64,000 nucleotides of DNA, from the NCBI RefSeq assembly GCF_900103445.1, contig NZ_FNHS01000015.1:62001-126000 (forward strand). Reading direction: 5' to 3'. The notes beneath the pieces were generated by a model. The model worked only from the letters and a program-made list of their open reading frames with translations, made no database searches and was not told where the DNA came from. Source of the stretch: Methylobacterium phyllostachyos. Lineage in GTDB: Bacteria; Pseudomonadota; Alphaproteobacteria; Rhizobiales; Beijerinckiaceae. Both the position numbers and the translations under genes were made by a program. Every line of letters starts with the position of its first letter. Position 1 is the stretch's first letter. Of the stretch, positions 34,749-43,146 are shown one piece after another.

Positions 34749-35387
34749 TTGCCGCCGCTCCGCCGTCCCACCGCGAAGGCTCCTGCCACCCGGAGCGCGA
34801 TTTTCGGGCCGCGGCGCGACCCCCTGGAGGACGAAGCGCGGTTCCTGCGCTCCTGGCTGGAGCGCCCGCTCGTCACCGGCGCGGTGACGCCGTCCGGCAA
34901 GATGCTGGCCCGCACCATGGCGTCCTACGTCGATCCGCGCCGTGAGGGACCGGTGGTCGAGCTCGGCCCCGGCACCGGTCCGGTCACCGAGGCGCTGATC
35001 CGGCGGGGCATCGCCCCCGAGCGGCTGATCCTGGTCGAGTTCAACCCCGATTTCTGCAGCCTTCTGAGCCGCCGCTTCCCCGGCGTGACGGTGATCCGGG
35101 GCGATGCCTACAACATGCGGGCGAGCCTGCGGGACGTGCTGACCCAGCCCGCCGCCGCGACGATCTCGAGCCTGCCGCTGTTCACCAAGCCGCTGGAGCA
35201 GCGGCTCGACCTGCTCAACACCGCCCACGACCTGATGCAGCCGGGGGCGCCGTTCGTGCAGTTCACCTACGCGGTGGTGCCACCGATCCCAGCCCGCTGC
35301 GAGGCCGGCAGCTACACCGCCGACCGCTCCAACCGCGTTTGGCTGAACCTGCCGCCGGCCCGGGTCTGGGTCTATCGCCGGCCCTGA
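34749..35387 (+). CDS. Phospholipid N-methyltransferase-like SAM enzyme (PmtA type)
   Basis: The 212-residue protein has an SAM-binding Rossmann motif VVELGPGTGPVTEAL near residue 75, ILVEFNPDFCSLL, and VIRGDAYNM. SSLPLFTKPLEQRLDLLNTA matches rhizobial PmtA-type enzymes, which methylate phosphatidylethanolamine to phosphatidylcholine at the membrane face. The frame uses TTG at 34749 with CCAGGA a few bases upstream; no ATG is available before the conserved LEDEARFLRSWLERP. An rRNA-dimethylase-like fold without rRNA specificity is the alternative reading. It is alone on this strand between dnaJ and the His/Gly-rich gene. Confidence 0.8.
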   Translation: MPPLRRPTAKAPATRSAIFGPRRDPLEDEARFLRSWLERPLVTGAVTPSGKMLARTMASYVDPRREGPVVELGPGTGPVTEALIRRGIAPERLILVEFNPDFCSLLSRRFPGVTVIRGDAYNMRASLRDVLTQPAAATISSLPLFTKPLEQRLDLLNTAHDLMQPGAPFVQFTYAVVPPIPARCEAGSYTADRSNRVWLNLPPARVWVYRRP

Positions 35388-35496
35388 GCTGAACACGGCC
35401 TGAGCGAACGGCTCACATTCGCGTCAACCGCTGGGTGTCACACCTGGGACATCGCCAGTCGCAACACAGTGACCGGCCTGGATCAGGAGAACACCG

Positions 35497-35817
35497 ATGT
35501 TCACCAAGACCACACGCATGGGTCTGGCTGCGGCCCTGGCTGTCGGGGGACTGACCCTCGCAGCCCCAGCCATGGCCGCGCCCCTCGGGCTCGATGCCGG
35601 ATTGCGTCAGGGCGCCGGTGATGTCGTGACCGTCCAGTACGGCTATGGCTACGGCCCGCGCCATCATGGCGGCTGGCGCGGCCATGGCGGCTTCGGTCCG
35701 CCGCGTCATTACGGCTGGGGCCGCGGTCACCATTACGGCTGGGGACCCCGCGGCTTCGGGCCGCGCCACCATCATCACGGCGGCTGGGGACATCGCCACG
35801 GCTACGGCCGCTGGTAA
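35497..35817 (+). CDS. Secreted His/Gly/Trp-rich low-complexity protein
   Basis: The 106-residue protein starts with a signal peptide (MGLAAALAVGGLTLAAPAMAA) and a short linker. About 60 residues of Gly, His, Arg, Trp and Tyr repeats follow (GYGPRHHGGWRGHGG, GRGHHYGWGPRG, HHHHGGWGHRHG). Dense His clusters suggest metal binding or an envelope stress role, but no domain is recognised. The ATG at 35497 is preceded by CAGGAGAA. Two hairpins follow the stop codon before the next, convergent gene. Confidence 0.75.
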   Translation: MFTKTTRMGLAAALAVGGLTLAAPAMAAPLGLDAGLRQGAGDVVTVQYGYGYGPRHHGGWRGHGGFGPPRHYGWGRGHHYGWGPRGFGPRHHHHGGWGHRHGYGRW

Positions 35818-35835
35818 TTGTGCGCGCTGTCTAAT

Positions 35836-35871
35836 CCGGCTCGGCGCTCGTTTGGCTGATCGCCGAGCCGG
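35836..35871. terminator. Hairpin terminator candidate after the His/Gly-rich gene
   Basis: ccggctcggcg and cgccgagccgg form an 11-bp perfect stem with a 14-base loop, starting 19 bases beyond the stop at 35817. Confidence 0.55.
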
Positions 35872-35936
35872 CGCCGGACGATGATGGAAGTGATCCCGGA
35901 TGCTGTGTCGATCCGGGCGCATCCTGGCCCGTGCAG

Positions 35937-35972
35937 CGCGTCTCCCTCCCCTTTGCGGGGGAGAGAGACGCG
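35937..35972. terminator. Long hairpin between convergent genes
   Basis: cgcgtctccctcccc pairs with ggggagagagacgcg (15 bp, one mismatch) across a short loop. It sits 41 bases from the stop of the PhyH-like gene on the minus strand and could terminate from both sides. Confidence 0.5.
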
Positions 35973-36012
35973 GAACGCAAGCTTACGAGGGCCAGATCTT
36001 CAGCCTGACGCC

Positions 36013-37080
36013 CTACAACGCAATCTGCTCCCGGACGGCCACATCGGGATTCGACGCCCCGCAGGTCGGCAGGCTCTCGACCGGGCCGTGAACCGCCGAG
36101 GTCGTCGCCGACAGGTCGTGGTAGCAGACACAGCCCTCGGCGAAGTAATGGTGCACGAGCGCCTTGCGGGACCGCTTGATATCGGCCCGGGCCGAGCCGC
36201 CGTGCAGCAGGTTCGCGTGCCAGAACAGCACGTCGCCCTTGCGCGCCGTGAAGTATTCCGGCTTCGCCCCGTGGTCGCGGATCTCCCGCTGGATCGCCGG
36301 TTCGTAGTGATCGACATAGGCGCCGTAGCCGCGCTGCTTAAAATCCTCCGGCGAGATGCCGACATCGTGGCTGAACAGGTACGGCAGGCGGTGCGTGCCG
36401 GGGTAATAGACCAGTGGGCCTGAATCCGCGTGGATGTCCTCCATGGCGATCCAGCAGGCGGCGAGATAGCCGACCGGATAGGTCGTCATGTGGATCGAGT
36501 CCGAATGCTCGGCCTGCTGGCTGCCCTTGTGGGACGCGATGGTCTGGAAGGGAATCGCCGGGCGGCCCAGCACCATGCTGCTGAAATTCACCAGCACCGG
36601 ATGCTTCAGGAGCTGCTCGATCGCCTCGACCTTCAGGTGTGGGTTGAGGTAGCGGCCGGGATGCGGATCGTCCTCGGCGGCCTTCTCGGGGGCGAGGGTC
36701 ACATCACCGCGGGCGATCGCGGCCTCGTAGGCCTCCCAGGCCTCGTCGATCGTATCGGGATCGATGGCCCCGCGCAGGACGTAGTAGCCGTGCTGCTCCC
36801 AGGAGCGGCAGATCTCGGCCTGCCGGGGGGTGATTTCCCGCCGCGCCACGCGCCGCGCGATGATCTCCTGCGCATCCGGCTGGTCGAGCCAGGGACTCGG
36901 CCCCGATTCTGGGAAATTCTCGGCCCGGAAGACCTTGATGCAGCCGATATCGACCGGGATGTCGGCATCGACCACGAAGGGAGCGGGCGGGGGCGGCGCG
37001 TTACGCCCGGGTCCGGGATCTCGGTTTGATCGGGTCAGCGCACGCGCAAGGTCCGCAACACGGCGGAACGGTCGAGCCAT
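36013..37080 (-). CDS. Phytanoyl-CoA dioxygenase (PhyH) family protein
   Basis: The roughly 355-residue protein belongs to the Fe(II)/2-oxoglutarate oxygenases of the PhyH family. QQAEHSDSIHMTTYP contains the His-x-Asp metal pair and the second His is in WHANLLHGG near residue 290. FQTIASHKGSQ and DSGPLVYYPGTHRLPYLF are further conserved segments. The substrate is unknown; relatives oxidise fatty acyl chains, ectoine or natural products. The ATG at 37080 (MARPFRRVADL) or 37092 could start it. It is upstream of a convergent hairpin and not in an operon with the deo genes. Confidence 0.88.
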   Translation of the reverse strand: MARPFRRVADLARALTRSNRDPGPGRNAPPPPAPFVVDADIPVDIGCIKVFRAENFPESGPSPWLDQPDAQEIIARRVARREITPRQAEICRSWEQHGYYVLRGAIDPDTIDEAWEAYEAAIARGDVTLAPEKAAEDDPHPGRYLNPHLKVEAIEQLLKHPVLVNFSSMVLGRPAIPFQTIASHKGSQQAEHSDSIHMTTYPVGYLAACWIAMEDIHADSGPLVYYPGTHRLPYLFSHDVGISPEDFKQRGYGAYVDHYEPAIQREIRDHGAKPEYFTARKGDVLFWHANLLHGGSARADIKRSRKALVHHYFAEGCVCYHDLSATTSAVHGPVESLPTCGASNPDVAVREQIAL

Positions 37081-37220
37081 CACATCCTCCACCCAACGGG
37101 CAGTGCTGCCGCTTCCGCGACGCGGGATCTGCGCGACGTGTGCGGCTTACCGACGGACCTCGCGAAGCTTCGCGGCAATCGTAAGACCGGCTCCGCAGAA
37201 ACCCGCATCGCCCGATGCCT

Positions 37221-38534
37221 TCAGGCCGCGGCCGCCTCCCCGCTCCGGACGGTTTCGAGGATCGCGGGCCGTTCTGCGGGTGCATCGCCCATCCGGTAGG
37301 CCGCCCGCAGGGCCGCCTCCGCCCGATCGGCGGCGGCCTCGTCGGCTGCGTGGACGATCCCGAGCAGCCCCCCGGACGATCCAGGTCCGGCGAGATCCGT
37401 GAAGCCTACCCGGGGGTCGATGGCATCCTCCGGGCGCGTGCGGCCGCCGCCAAGTTCGATCACCGCGAGGCCGATGTCCCGGGTGGCGATGCCCGCCACC
37501 GTCCCGGCCTGGTGCACCGGCCGCCGCACCGGCGCGGCGGGCAGGTGCTTTTCGGGCTCGTTCAGCAGGTCCGCCGGGCCGCCCAGCGCCGTCACCATCT
37601 CGGCGAAGATTTCGGCCGCCCGGCCCGAGGCCAGGGCAGCTTCGAGCCGCTCGGCGGCGCCGGCCGCGTGACGCGCGAGGCCCCCGGCCACGAGCATCTC
37701 GACGGCGAGCGCCAGCGTGACGGCGTGGAAACGCGGCTCCCGGCGCAGGCCCTTCAGGTAATCGATCGCGTACGCGACCTCGACGGCGTTGCCGGCGGCA
37801 CTCGCCAGCGGCGCGTCCATGTCGGTGATGAGCGCCGTCGTGCGCAGGCCCGCCCCCTCCGCCACCGTGACGATGCTCTCGGCCAGCGCCCGCGCCTCGG
37901 GCAGGGTCGCCATGAAGGCGCCGGAGCCCTGCTTGACGTCCATGACGAGCCCGTCGAGCCCTGCGGCGAGCTTTTTCGAGAGGATCGATGCGGTGATCAG
38001 ATCGAGCGACTCGACCGTGCCGGTGACGTCGCGGATCGCGTAGAGGCGCCGGTCGGCTGGGGCGAGATCAGCGGTCTGGCCGATGATCGCGCAGCCGACG
38101 CGGCGCACGACCTGCCGGAAGGTGTCGAGCCCCGGCGTCGCGTCGTAGCCCGGGATGCTGCCGAGCTTGTCGAGCGTTCCGCCGGTATGGCCGAGGCCGC
38201 GGCCGGAGATCATCGGCACGTAGCCGCCGCAGGCCGCCACCATCGGGGCCAGGACGAGGCTCACCGTGTCGCCGATGCCGCCGGTGGAGTGCTTGTCGAG
38301 CACCGGACCCGGCAGCGCCCAGCTCAGCACCGTGCCCGAATCCGCCATGGCCCGGGTCAGCGCCACCCGCTCGGGCAGCGCGAGGCCGCGGAAGAACACC
38401 GCCATCGCGAAGGCCGCCGCCTGCCCCTCCCCCACGGTGCCGTCCGTGAGGCCCCGAACGAAGGCGGCGATGTCTTCCGGTTCGAGCGTCAGGCCGTCGC
38501 GCTTGGCCCGGATGATCTCCTGCGGAAGACGCAT
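37221..38534 (-). CDS. deoA: Thymidine phosphorylase
   Basis: DeoA splits thymidine or deoxyuridine to the base and deoxyribose 1-phosphate. The 437-residue protein starts MRLPQEIIRAKRDGLTL and has the family signature DKHSTGGIGDTVSLVLAPM with the phosphate-binding Lys/Ser, the MISGRGLGHTGGTLDKL segment and VMDVKQGSGAFM near residue 190. Its ATG lies three bases past the deoC stop, so the genes form one transcript. It is the last gene of the cdd-pnp-deoC-deoA operon. Confidence 0.95.
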   Translation of the reverse strand: MRLPQEIIRAKRDGLTLEPEDIAAFVRGLTDGTVGEGQAAAFAMAVFFRGLALPERVALTRAMADSGTVLSWALPGPVLDKHSTGGIGDTVSLVLAPMVAACGGYVPMISGRGLGHTGGTLDKLGSIPGYDATPGLDTFRQVVRRVGCAIIGQTADLAPADRRLYAIRDVTGTVESLDLITASILSKKLAAGLDGLVMDVKQGSGAFMATLPEARALAESIVTVAEGAGLRTTALITDMDAPLASAAGNAVEVAYAIDYLKGLRREPRFHAVTLALAVEMLVAGGLARHAAGAAERLEAALASGRAAEIFAEMVTALGGPADLLNEPEKHLPAAPVRRPVHQAGTVAGIATRDIGLAVIELGGGRTRPEDAIDPRVGFTDLAGPGSSGGLLGIVHAADEAAADRAEAALRAAYRMGDAPAERPAILETVRSGEAAAA

Positions 38535-38536
38535 GC

Positions 38537-39268
38537 TCACAGCCCCCGGGCCTGCATCAGGGCGCCGTACAGGCTGCTCGCCCCGAGGCGGAAGGTTTTC
38601 GAGGTCACCCAATCCGGGCCCATGATCCGGTCGGCGAGCGCCAGGTAGGTGGCGGCGTCGGCGACACTGCGCAGGCCGCCCGACACCTTCAAGCCGGCGG
38701 GACGGCCGCTCGCCTTGATCTCGGTCAGCATCGCCTCGGCGGCCTCCGGAGTCGCTGAGACGGGGCTCTTGCCGGTCGAGGTCTTCAGGAAATCGGCCCC
38801 CGCCTCCAGCGCGAGCCGGCTCGCCGCCCGGATTCTTTCGGGGTCGCCGAGCTCGCCCGTCTCCAGGATCACCTTGAGGGTCGCGGCACCGCAGACGTCG
38901 CGGACGGCCTCGACCATGTCGCGGGCCAAAGCCGCCTCGCCCCGCAACAGGGCGCGATAGGGCAGGACGAGGTCGATCTCGTCCGCGCCGTCGCGCAGGG
39001 CCTCGGCGGTGTCGTCGGTGGCCCGGGCGCAATCCTCACCGCCTTCGGGGAAGTTGATCACCGTGGCGACCAGAATGCCCATACCGGCGAGCGCCCGGGC
39101 CCCCTGCGTGATGAAGCGCGGCCAGACGCAGATTGCCGCCACGGAACCGGCCTTCGCGTCCCGGCACAGGGCGTCGATCTTCGTCTCCGTGCAGGTCTCG
39201 CCGAGGTTGGTGAGGTCGAGGAGCGGTAGTGCCCGGCGGGCGACCGTGCCCATCTCCGAATCCGTCAT
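38537..39268 (-). CDS. deoC: Deoxyribose-phosphate aldolase
   Basis: DeoC cleaves 2-deoxyribose 5-phosphate to acetaldehyde and glyceraldehyde 3-phosphate. The 243-residue protein has the Schiff-base Lys segment ADFLKTSTGKSPVSATPEA. LDLTNLGETCTETKIDALC gives the N-terminal strand, and the TIM-barrel strand AVRDVCGAATLKVILETGEL carries the second Lys. The start overlaps the stop of the nucleoside phosphorylase gene by four bases (ATGA type), showing tight coupling within the salvage operon. Confidence 0.95.
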   Translation of the reverse strand: MTDSEMGTVARRALPLLDLTNLGETCTETKIDALCRDAKAGSVAAICVWPRFITQGARALAGMGILVATVINFPEGGEDCARATDDTAEALRDGADEIDLVLPYRALLRGEAALARDMVEAVRDVCGAATLKVILETGELGDPERIRAASRLALEAGADFLKTSTGKSPVSATPEAAEAMLTEIKASGRPAGLKVSGGLRSVADAATYLALADRIMGPDWVTSKTFRLGASSLYGALMQARGL

Positions 39269-40083
39269 GGCGCATCTCCATCAGGCAGATCGGCCACGAA
39301 GGCCCGGAGCAGGCGGCCGAGATCCTCCGCGGCCCGGGCCGCCACCGCCTTCGTCTCCGCATGGTGCGGGGCGCCCCCGGCAATCCCGGCGGCGAGGTTG
39401 GTCACCACCGAGACGGCCGCCACCGGAAGGCCGAGGAAGCGGGCGAGGATCACCTCGGGCACCGTCGACATGCCGACGAGATCCGCCCCCAGGATACCGG
39501 CCATCCGGACCTCGGCGGGCGTCTCGAAGCTCGGGCCGGAGAACCACGCGTAGATCCCCTCCCCCAGCGGCACGCCGCAGGTCGACGCCGCCGCGTGCAG
39601 CCGCGCGCGCAGGTCGGGATCGTAGGCATCGGTCATCGGCACGAAGCGGGCATCGCTCGCCTCGCCGATCAGCGGGTTGAGGCCGGACAGGTTGATGTGG
39701 TCGGCGAGCAGGACGAGGCTGCCGGGTCCCATCTCCGGCCGCAGCGAACCGGAGGCGTTGGTGAGCAGCAGGCGCCGGGCCCCGAGCTGTTGCGCGCAGG
39801 TGAGCGGCAGGCGCATCACGGCTGCCTCGCCCCGCTCGTAGGCATGCGCCCGCCCCTCGAAGACCAGGACCGGCCGCCCCGCCAGAAACCCGCGATGGAG
39901 CCGGCCCGCATGGCCGCTGACCCCCGCCCCCGGAAAACCGGGAATCGCCGCATAGGGGATGGAGACGGCCTCCTCCAGGCTCCCCGCAATCCCGCCGAGG
40001 CCAGTGCCGGTCACGAGGGCGCAGGCGTAGTCCCCCGCGAAGCCGGCGGCGTGCAGCGCGTCGAGGGCGGCGGCCTCGCTCAC
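39265..40083 (-). CDS. Purine-nucleoside phosphorylase, trimeric class
   Basis: The 272-residue protein shows VTGTGLGGIAG near residue 25, GRPVLVFEGRAHAYE around residue 70, NASGSLRPEMGPGSLVLL and the substrate-binding ISGPSFETPAEVRM-like ASFETPAEV region. This is the class I (PunA/XapA) phosphorylase that converts inosine or guanosine to base plus ribose 1-phosphate. The start overlaps the cdd stop by four bases and the stop overlaps the deoC start by four, so all are translated in series. The symbol could be punA or xapA. Confidence 0.9.
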   Translation of the reverse strand: MSEAAALDALHAAGFAGDYACALVTGTGLGGIAGSLEEAVSIPYAAIPGFPGAGVSGHAGRLHRGFLAGRPVLVFEGRAHAYERGEAAVMRLPLTCAQQLGARRLLLTNASGSLRPEMGPGSLVLLADHINLSGLNPLIGEASDARFVPMTDAYDPDLRARLHAAASTCGVPLGEGIYAWFSGPSFETPAEVRMAGILGADLVGMSTVPEVILARFLGLPVAAVSVVTNLAAGIAGGAPHHAETKAVAARAAEDLGRLLRAFVADLPDGDAP

Positions 40084-40502
40084 GTAAGCGTCTCCGGCCC
40101 GAAGGAGTCCGGCAGCAGCTCGCCGAGCGTGAAGGTTTTCGCGATACGGTCCGGGGTGGCGGCGTGGATCGGCGTGTCCGGGCGCGCGAACTCCCGGATG
40201 CGCTGGCGGCAGGCGCCGCAGGGCGTCACGAGGCCCGCACCATCGCCGCAGACGAGGATTTCCGTGATGCGCCGCCCCCCGGCCGCCACCATGGCGGCGA
40301 TCGCTCCAGCCTCGGCGCAGGTCCCGACCGGATAGGCGGCGTTCTCGACATTGCAGCCGGCGTGGATGGCGCCGTGCTCGTCCCGGAGCGCCGCCCCGAC
40401 GCGGAAACGGGAATAGGGCGCGTGCGCCCGCTCGCGGACTGTCCGGGCGGCCGCCAGAAGCGCCGCTCCCTCATCCGCCCGTGCCGAATCCGCAGCCTGC
40501 AT
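40080..40502 (-). CDS. cdd: Cytidine deaminase
   Basis: Cdd converts cytidine or deoxycytidine to (deoxy)uridine. The 140-residue protein has the zinc motifs GCNVENAAYPVGTCAEAGAI (Cys plus catalytic Glu) and VTPCGACRQRIREF. PYSRFRVGAALRDEHG is the family entry. I chose the ATG at 40502 (MQAADSARADEG); the frame reaches 40700 but that part overlaps a toxin remnant. It is the first gene of the cdd-pnp-deoC-deoA operon. An 18-base inverted repeat (gctggg ... cccagc, near 40570-40588) lies upstream and might be an operator. Confidence 0.94.
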   Translation of the reverse strand: MQAADSARADEGAALLAAARTVRERAHAPYSRFRVGAALRDEHGAIHAGCNVENAAYPVGTCAEAGAIAAMVAAGGRRITEILVCGDGAGLVTPCGACRQRIREFARPDTPIHAATPDRIAKTFTLGELLPDSFGPETLT

Positions 40503-40596
40503 GGCCGATCTTTGGCACCCGCCGGGGTGGCCTGTCGAGGGTCGTGGCGGGTCGGGGATTCGGCATTTCGCTGGGTACATGTCCCAGCCTTGAGAG

Positions 40597-40791
40597 GCCA
40601 CGGATCGACGTGTGGCCAGCATGCGAACGCCGTTCGCGGGCATCGGGAAGGTCGAGCCCTTGAGGGGCAATCTCAAAGGCTGGTGGTCCCGCCGGATCAC
40701 GGGGGAACACCGCCTCGTCTACCGCGTGAAGGGCGTCGGGGACGACCAAGTCCTCGAAATCGCCCAGTGTCGCTGGCGCTACGACACCTGA
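40597..40791 (+). pseudogene. Truncated Txe/YoeB-type toxin remnant
   Basis: Reading from 40597 gives ATDRRVASMRTPFAGIGKVE then PLRGNLKGWWSRRITGEHRL and QCRWRYDT, stopping at 40791. The second half matches YoeB/Txe mRNA interferases (FxGIGKPEPL, SRRI..EHRLVY, CRxHY). The N-terminal helix is missing: a stop lies at 40591-40593 and the segment between TDRR and the RTPF motif is shorter than normal. The first ATG is 40621, which would give a 56-residue fragment against about 85 normally. No antitoxin gene precedes it; cdd starts divergently 95 bp away. A degenerate toxin is the best reading. Confidence 0.65.
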
Positions 40792-40800
40792 ATCAGGGCC

Positions 40801-41565
40801 TCAGCGCGCCGCCGGCACCGCGCCGAGGAGGCCCGCCGCCTGCTGCAGCGCCAAATCGTCCCGCGGGCCGATCAGCGCGTAGGCGGTGTCGCCCGCGTTC
40901 CACGAGACGATATCGCCATCCTCGGAGCCGGTGAGCGTCGCCGGGCCGCCGCGGATGCCGCGGGTGGCGAACAGCGACGCCTCGCCATAGGCCCCGGCCT
41001 CCAGGGCGATCTCGATGCCGGTGCCGTGGCGGGCCGGGAAGATCTGGATGTCGCGTACCCGCCAGCCCTCCGGCAGGGCGGGCAGGTCGATCCCGGTCAC
41101 GGAGCGCAGGCGCGTCCGGTCGTAGACCGGCCCATCGGCTTGGCCGCTGATGCTCTTGCGCAGCTGCGCCACCGCCCGGGCCTGCCGGGCATCGGCGATC
41201 AGCGCCGGATCCGGCGTCGCCGCCAGGGTGTCGGGCACGCCGAACCGGCCGATCTCGTCATGGGCGAGCCAGCCGGCGCCGACCAGCACCGCGATGGCGG
41301 CGGCCCGCTTGAGCCGCGAGGCCACCCGGCGCCAGCGCTGGTTCCGGTCGAAGCGGCGGGCGAGCGCGACGGTCCGGTCGGGCCCGGGGCCCGGGACCCG
41401 CTCGAAACAGGCCCGCAGGGCGTCGCGGTCGTGCATCTCGGCCATGACCCGGGCGGCGGCCGCGGGGTCGGCGGCCAGATGGGCCTCGACGTCCAGGCGA
41501 CGCATCGGGTCGATCTGCTCGTCGACGAAGGCGATGAGATCGTCGTCTGTGATCGGATCAATCAT
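40801..41565 (-). CDS. Anti-sigma factor, membrane-anchored
   Basis: The 254-residue protein starts MIDPITDDDLIAFVDEQIDP, resembling anti-sigma domains (zinc-less type), with DVEAHLAADPAAAARVMAEM. A single membrane segment AAAIAVLVGAGWLAHDE lies near residue 100, and a periplasmic domain follows. The pairing with an ECF sigma gene upstream supports the role: sequester the sigma factor until an envelope or oxidative signal releases it. The start at 41565 fits this domain; the frame continues to 41679. The gap to the sigma gene (192 bp) is unusually long for such a pair. Confidence 0.78.
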   Translation of the reverse strand: MIDPITDDDLIAFVDEQIDPMRRLDVEAHLAADPAAAARVMAEMHDRDALRACFERVPGPGPDRTVALARRFDRNQRWRRVASRLKRAAAIAVLVGAGWLAHDEIGRFGVPDTLAATPDPALIADARQARAVAQLRKSISGQADGPVYDRTRLRSVTGIDLPALPEGWRVRDIQIFPARHGTGIEIALEAGAYGEASLFATRGIRGGPATLTGSEDGDIVSWNAGDTAYALIGPRDDLALQQAAGLLGAVPAAR

Positions 41566-41757
41566 CGTGAAGTCCTCAGTGCCAGCGTGCCCCGGATCGC
41601 GACGCCCTTCAACGGCGGTGGTCCCGGGCTCTTGTGACTGTGCGGTGGAGTTTGAAAACGGGATGCCGCGTTCCCACACCAGGCCGCAGAGCGATCCGCC
41701 GGTCGTTGTCGTCCGTCCCCGCCGGCGCCGGGGACTGACCGATTCGCAATTCCGTCC

Positions 41758-42396
41758 TCAGTTCTCGCCGGCGGCGCGCCGGAGGGGCCAGACGGACCGG
41801 CTCGGCGGCGTATCGGACACGACGAGCCTGAGGCTGGAGGGAGGCCCGCGGCGGGTCTCCGGCGCCCGCTCGCTGGCCTCCGTCTCGCCGGAAGCCCGGT
41901 CGGTCCGCGCGCCCTCCTCGAAGGCCCGCAGGGCGGCGCGCCCACGGCCGAGGCGGGACATCAGCGTCCCGATCGGAATGCCGAGCACGGCGGCCGCATC
42001 CGCGTAGGCCATGCCCTCCAGGGTCACGAGGTGCAGGGCGGCGCGCTGCTCCTCGGGCAGCGTGAGGAACGCCTTCCGGATCTGGGCGAGGCGCACCTGC
42101 CCCTCCTGGGCCGGCGGCGCCGTATCCTCGGCCATGCGCACGAGCGTGTCGGCGTGGCGCGCCTCGACCTGCCGGCGGCGCTGCTCGTCGATGAAGGCGT
42201 TGTGCAGCACCGTCATCATCCAGGTGCGCAGGTTGGTGTTCGGCCGGAGCGTGCCCTGCATCTCCAGGGCGCGCACCAGCGTGTCGTGCACGAGATCGTC
42301 GGCCCGCAGCGCGTCGCGGGTGAGCGACCGGGCGTAGCGCCGCAGGGGCACCAGCAGGTCGAGGAGGTCAGCGCGCTTTTGCTTGTCCGATGCCAT
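41758..42396 (-). CDS. ECF RNA polymerase sigma factor
   Basis: The 212-residue protein has region 2 (LLVPLRRYARSLTRDALRAD, then NTNLRTWMMTVLHNAFIDE) and region 4 (LTLPEEQRAALHLVTLEG, YADAAAVLGIPIGTLMSRLG). The C-terminal 40 residues after region 4 are an extra tail (EASERAPETRRGP...) not needed for promoter binding. A membrane anti-sigma gene follows on the same strand. Glutathione peroxidase is upstream in the same direction, which makes an oxidative or envelope stress regulon plausible, but target promoters cannot be read. Confidence 0.9.
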   Translation of the reverse strand: MASDKQKRADLLDLLVPLRRYARSLTRDALRADDLVHDTLVRALEMQGTLRPNTNLRTWMMTVLHNAFIDEQRRRQVEARHADTLVRMAEDTAPPAQEGQVRLAQIRKAFLTLPEEQRAALHLVTLEGMAYADAAAVLGIPIGTLMSRLGRGRAALRAFEEGARTDRASGETEASERAPETRRGPPSSLRLVVSDTPPSRSVWPLRRAAGEN

Positions 42397-42451
42397 AAGC
42401 CGTGAACGCGGCGACGCGGCGCTTTAATCCCGCCCGCCGAAGCGGCAATCT

Positions 42452-43006
42452 TCAGGCTTGGCCGAGGGCGGCGGCGATCCCGGAGATCACCCGCGGATCG
42501 GTGGGCTCGACCTGGGTGGCGAAGGCCGCCGCGAGCGTTCCGTCCCGGGCGATCAGGTACTTGTGGAAGTTCCAGCGCGGCGTCTCGGCCGGGCGCTCGG
42601 CGGCGGCCCACCGGTAGAACGGATGGGCGTTCGGCATCTTCACATGAGTCTTGGCCGTGAGCGGGAAGGTGACGCCGTGGTTCTTCCGGGCGGCCTCCGC
42701 GATGGCGGGTCCGTCGAGCGGCTCCTGGTTGCCGAAATCGGGCGACGGCACGCCGATCACCGTCAGGCCCCGGTCGCCGAACCGGGTCCATAGGGTCTGG
42801 AGGCCGGAGAGCTGCCCGGCATAGCCGCAGGCCGTGGCGGTGTTGACCACGAGGATCGGCTTGCCCGCATAGGCCGAGAGCGGCATCGGGCCGCCCTCGG
42901 GCGTCTCGAAGGTGAAGGCGGTGGCCCGCACAGATTCCGCAGCGCGGGCGCCGCCGGCAAGCCCGGCGCCGATCAGGATCAGAGCCTCGCGGCGCAGCAA
43001 TGTCAT
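42452..43006 (-). CDS. Glutathione peroxidase family protein, exported
   Basis: The 184-residue protein starts MTLLRREALILIGAGLAGGARA, an export signal (two Arg precede the hydrophobic stretch). It then shows the GPx motifs VNTATACGYAGQLSGLQ (catalytic Cys in place of Sec), GVPSPDFGNQEP and WNFHKYLIARDG. It would reduce peroxides, probably with thioredoxin-like partners since Cys-GPx often are thioredoxin-dependent. It lies 55 bp upstream of the sigma gene on the same strand. The frame extends to 43102 without family similarity. Confidence 0.9.
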   Translation of the reverse strand: MTLLRREALILIGAGLAGGARAAESVRATAFTFETPEGGPMPLSAYAGKPILVVNTATACGYAGQLSGLQTLWTRFGDRGLTVIGVPSPDFGNQEPLDGPAIAEAARKNHGVTFPLTAKTHVKMPNAHPFYRWAAAERPAETPRWNFHKYLIARDGTLAAAFATQVEPTDPRVISGIAAALGQA

Positions 43007-43146
43007 GACGTCAGCCTCCCCAGGCGCAGTTCGCGGAACGCGGCAGGCGGCCCGACGTTTCACGCGCCGGATCGGTCGATTCGCCGCACGGCCGTACCGC
43101 ACATCGCTTCCCCCGGAAGCCGGAGGCTACTGTTCGGGACGAACCC

